Source: a bacterium UBP6_UBA1196 (lineage in GTDB: Bacteria > UBP6 > UBA1177). From it: a stretch of DNA of 7,591 nucleotides. Below are positions 6,626 through 7,591 of this stretch, piece by piece. The stretch is taken from contig DBYC01000068.1 in NCBI GenBank assembly GCA_002310035.1, forward strand, positions 1 through 7,591. The letters are read 5' to 3'. The position numbers were made by a program, and so were the translations under genes. Within the stretch, counting starts at the first letter, position 1. Each line of letters starts with the position of its first letter. Under the pieces are notes generated by a model. That model saw nothing but the letters and a program-made list of their open reading frames with translations. It had not been told where the DNA came from and searched no databases.

Positions 6626-7591
6626 ATGAAAAAATTCACAATGCTTGTTTTCGCGATGCTTTTTGTTTTTGTGGCGGCATCATGCGACGACAACGAGAAA
6701 ACGGATGACAATCTTCCCGATTCCGAAGTAACTGACGAAGATTCAGACGACGCGGAACCGGCTGATACCGGCGCTGATTCAGGTGCAGACAGCGGTGTTG
6801 ACTCAGGTGCAGATACCGGTGCAGATTCAGGCGCAGATTCAGGTGCAGACAGCGGTGCTGATTCAGGCGCAGACAGCGGTGCTGATTCAGGTGCAGACAG
6901 CGGTGCAGATTCAGGCGCAGACAGCGGTGCAGATTCCGGCGAAGACGAAGGCGACACGGAATGCAGTTACATTCCGAACTCTTTCCTTTCAAACTGGGAA
7001 GGCAATGTCCCGACAGGCTGGATCATCAAATCTGATGTTACATCGGAAAAGATCGCCAACGGCAGCGGATATGCTCTCCGCGTTTACAGAGACCCGGATC
7101 CGACGAGCAATTTCTACGCTTTCGAGACACCGAAATTCGAAACCGCGGCTGACGCTGCTCTTCCGGTAAAAATCACATTTGACCTCGCTACGGATAAGAC
7201 TTCCAAACTTTCAATCAATCTGAGATGCGGTACAAATGTTGAAGATCCGACAAAAGACGATCATTTCGCATACAACTGGGACGGAACAAAATCTTTCAAA
7301 AAGAATGCTGACGACAACAGTAACGCATACAATGTCGTTAATTTCGGTGACACAAATTTCCATGAAGTTTCCATCGTTTTCGGCGAAGAAATAACTAAAG
7401 AATTCTGGCAGAATCAGAACTGCCGTCTTGAGTTCAAATACGGAAAGAAAGCTTCTTTTGATGTAAAAGTCGACAATTTTGTAATTCACACCAAAGCTGG
7501 CGAATGTCTCGGCGAAGATATTCCTGATGAAGACGACGATGACGACGATACCAACGATGACGATGCAGACAGCGGCAGCAGTGACGACGAT
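6626..7591 (+). CDS. Acidic-repeat lipoprotein with AD(S/T)G linker and putative beta-sandwich domain, 3' end outside the window
   Basis: The frame is open for 322 codons to the window edge. Residues 1-19 form a signal peptide (Lys2, Lys3, hydrophobic core) ending 'VAASC', so Cys20 is the probable lipid anchor. Asp-Asp follows; Asp at +2 retains lipoproteins in the inner membrane in E. coli, but that rule may not hold here. An acidic segment (21-45) leads into 15 tetrapeptides AD(S/T)G, one of them VDSG (46-105). Residues of about 113-293 look like a globular beta-rich domain: 'NWEGNVPTGW' near the start resembles openings of carbohydrate-binding-module-like jelly rolls, and strand-like segments such as 'VKITFDLAT' and 'FDVKVDNFVIH' follow. 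Four cysteines (113, 201, 266, 294) could form disulfides. A second Asp-rich tract (297-322) begins at the edge, so at least one more module probably follows. No specific family is recognised; carbohydrate or surface binding is only an inference. Confidence 0.85.
   Translation, partial: MKKFTMLVFAMLFVFVAASCDDNEKTDDNLPDSEVTDEDSDDAEPADTGADSGADSGVDSGADTGADSGADSGADSGADSGADSGADSGADSGADSGADSGADSGEDEGDTECSYIPNSFLSNWEGNVPTGWIIKSDVTSEKIANGSGYALRVYRDPDPTSNFYAFETPKFETAADAALPVKITFDLATDKTSKLSINLRCGTNVEDPTKDDHFAYNWDGTKSFKKNADDNSNAYNVVNFGDTNFHEVSIVFGEEITKEFWQNQNCRLEFKYGKKASFDVKVDNFVIHTKAGECLGEDIPDEDDDDDDTNDDDADSGSSDDD
6761..6940 (+). repeat. Fifteen 12-bp tandem units (AD(S/T)G)15 with a 24-bp higher-order period
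   Basis: 180 bp hold 15 exact-length 12-bp units encoding Ala/Val-Asp-Ser/Thr-Gly. Two unit types differ only by synonymous codons: GAT-TCA and GAC-AGC. From unit 7 to unit 14 (6833-6928) they alternate strictly, giving four 24-bp repeats whose GAC-AGC half is identical in every copy. This suggests expansion by 24-bp steps through slippage or unequal crossover. All changes of whole units keep the frame. The repeat also opens long shadow frames on both strands, which are not genes. Confidence 0.92.

Noticed and set aside
6761..6940. A possible CRISPR array.
   Set aside because: The units are 12 bp, contiguous, in frame with a gene and without unique spacers.
6562..6992. Minus-strand frames rich in Ser-Ala-Pro-Glu or Leu-Arg-His repeats.
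   Set aside because: They are antisense readings of the in-frame 12-bp repeat. A period divisible by three keeps all frames open.
6783..7169. A plus-strand frame rich in Gln-Thr-Val repeats overlapping the lipoprotein.
   Set aside because: It is another frame of the same repeat. The lipoprotein frame has the ribosome site, signal peptide and lipobox.
7211..7489. A 92-codon minus-strand frame opposite the second lipoprotein.
   Set aside because: It has no recognisable feature, and the plus-strand frame is continuous and well started.

Overview
The window looks like a chromosomal piece of a Gram-negative bacterium with moderate GC content. It carries two secreted lipoproteins with lipobox-type signal peptides and a periplasmic Slt-type lytic transglycosylase, next to an ordinary DNA-repair cluster. 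Asp/Pro/Ser-rich low-complexity spacers after the lipid-anchor cysteine suggest an anaerobic deltaproteobacterial or myxococcal-like lineage. That is only an impression from protein style; nothing here fixes the taxonomy. No plasmid, phage, transposon, CRISPR or RNA-gene signature is visible.

Left part, minus strand (about 4047 down to 1). A near-consensus sigma70-type promoter (TTGACT, 16 nt, TAAAAT) at 4047-4020 reads into an FG-GAP/VCBS lipoprotein with seven Asp-rich repeats about 59 residues apart, most simply a seven-bladed beta-propeller. Two bases after its stop codon, uvrC begins with a TTG codon that lacks a good Shine-Dalgarno sequence, so translational coupling is likely. After a 77-nt AT-rich gap come ybaB/ebfC, with a strong GGAGGT site, and 9 nt later recR, which is cut by the left window edge. 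ybaB-recR is a classic pair. UvrC (nucleotide excision repair), YbaB (nucleoid-associated) and RecR (recombinational gap repair) form a DNA-maintenance cluster, with an unrelated surface-type protein as the probable first gene of the transcript.

Right part, plus strand (about 4064 to 7591). A large Slt70-like transglycosylase (788 aa: signal peptide, TPR-like helical body, C-terminal GH23 domain with catalytic Glu645) diverges from the lipoprotein-uvrC unit. After a 131-nt gap with small hairpins and a weak promoter candidate comes a second lipoprotein, open to the right edge. It has a signal peptide with Cys20, a 15-copy AD(S/T)G tetrapeptide repeat built from 12/24-bp DNA repeats, a putative beta-sandwich domain, and a second Asp-rich tract leading to something outside the window.

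No clear novel multi-gene system is evident. The most interesting points are the two acidic-repeat lipoproteins, the tight lipoprotein-uvrC coupling, and an atypical RecR with Ala at the usual Toprim Glu position and a shortened segment after the zinc finger.
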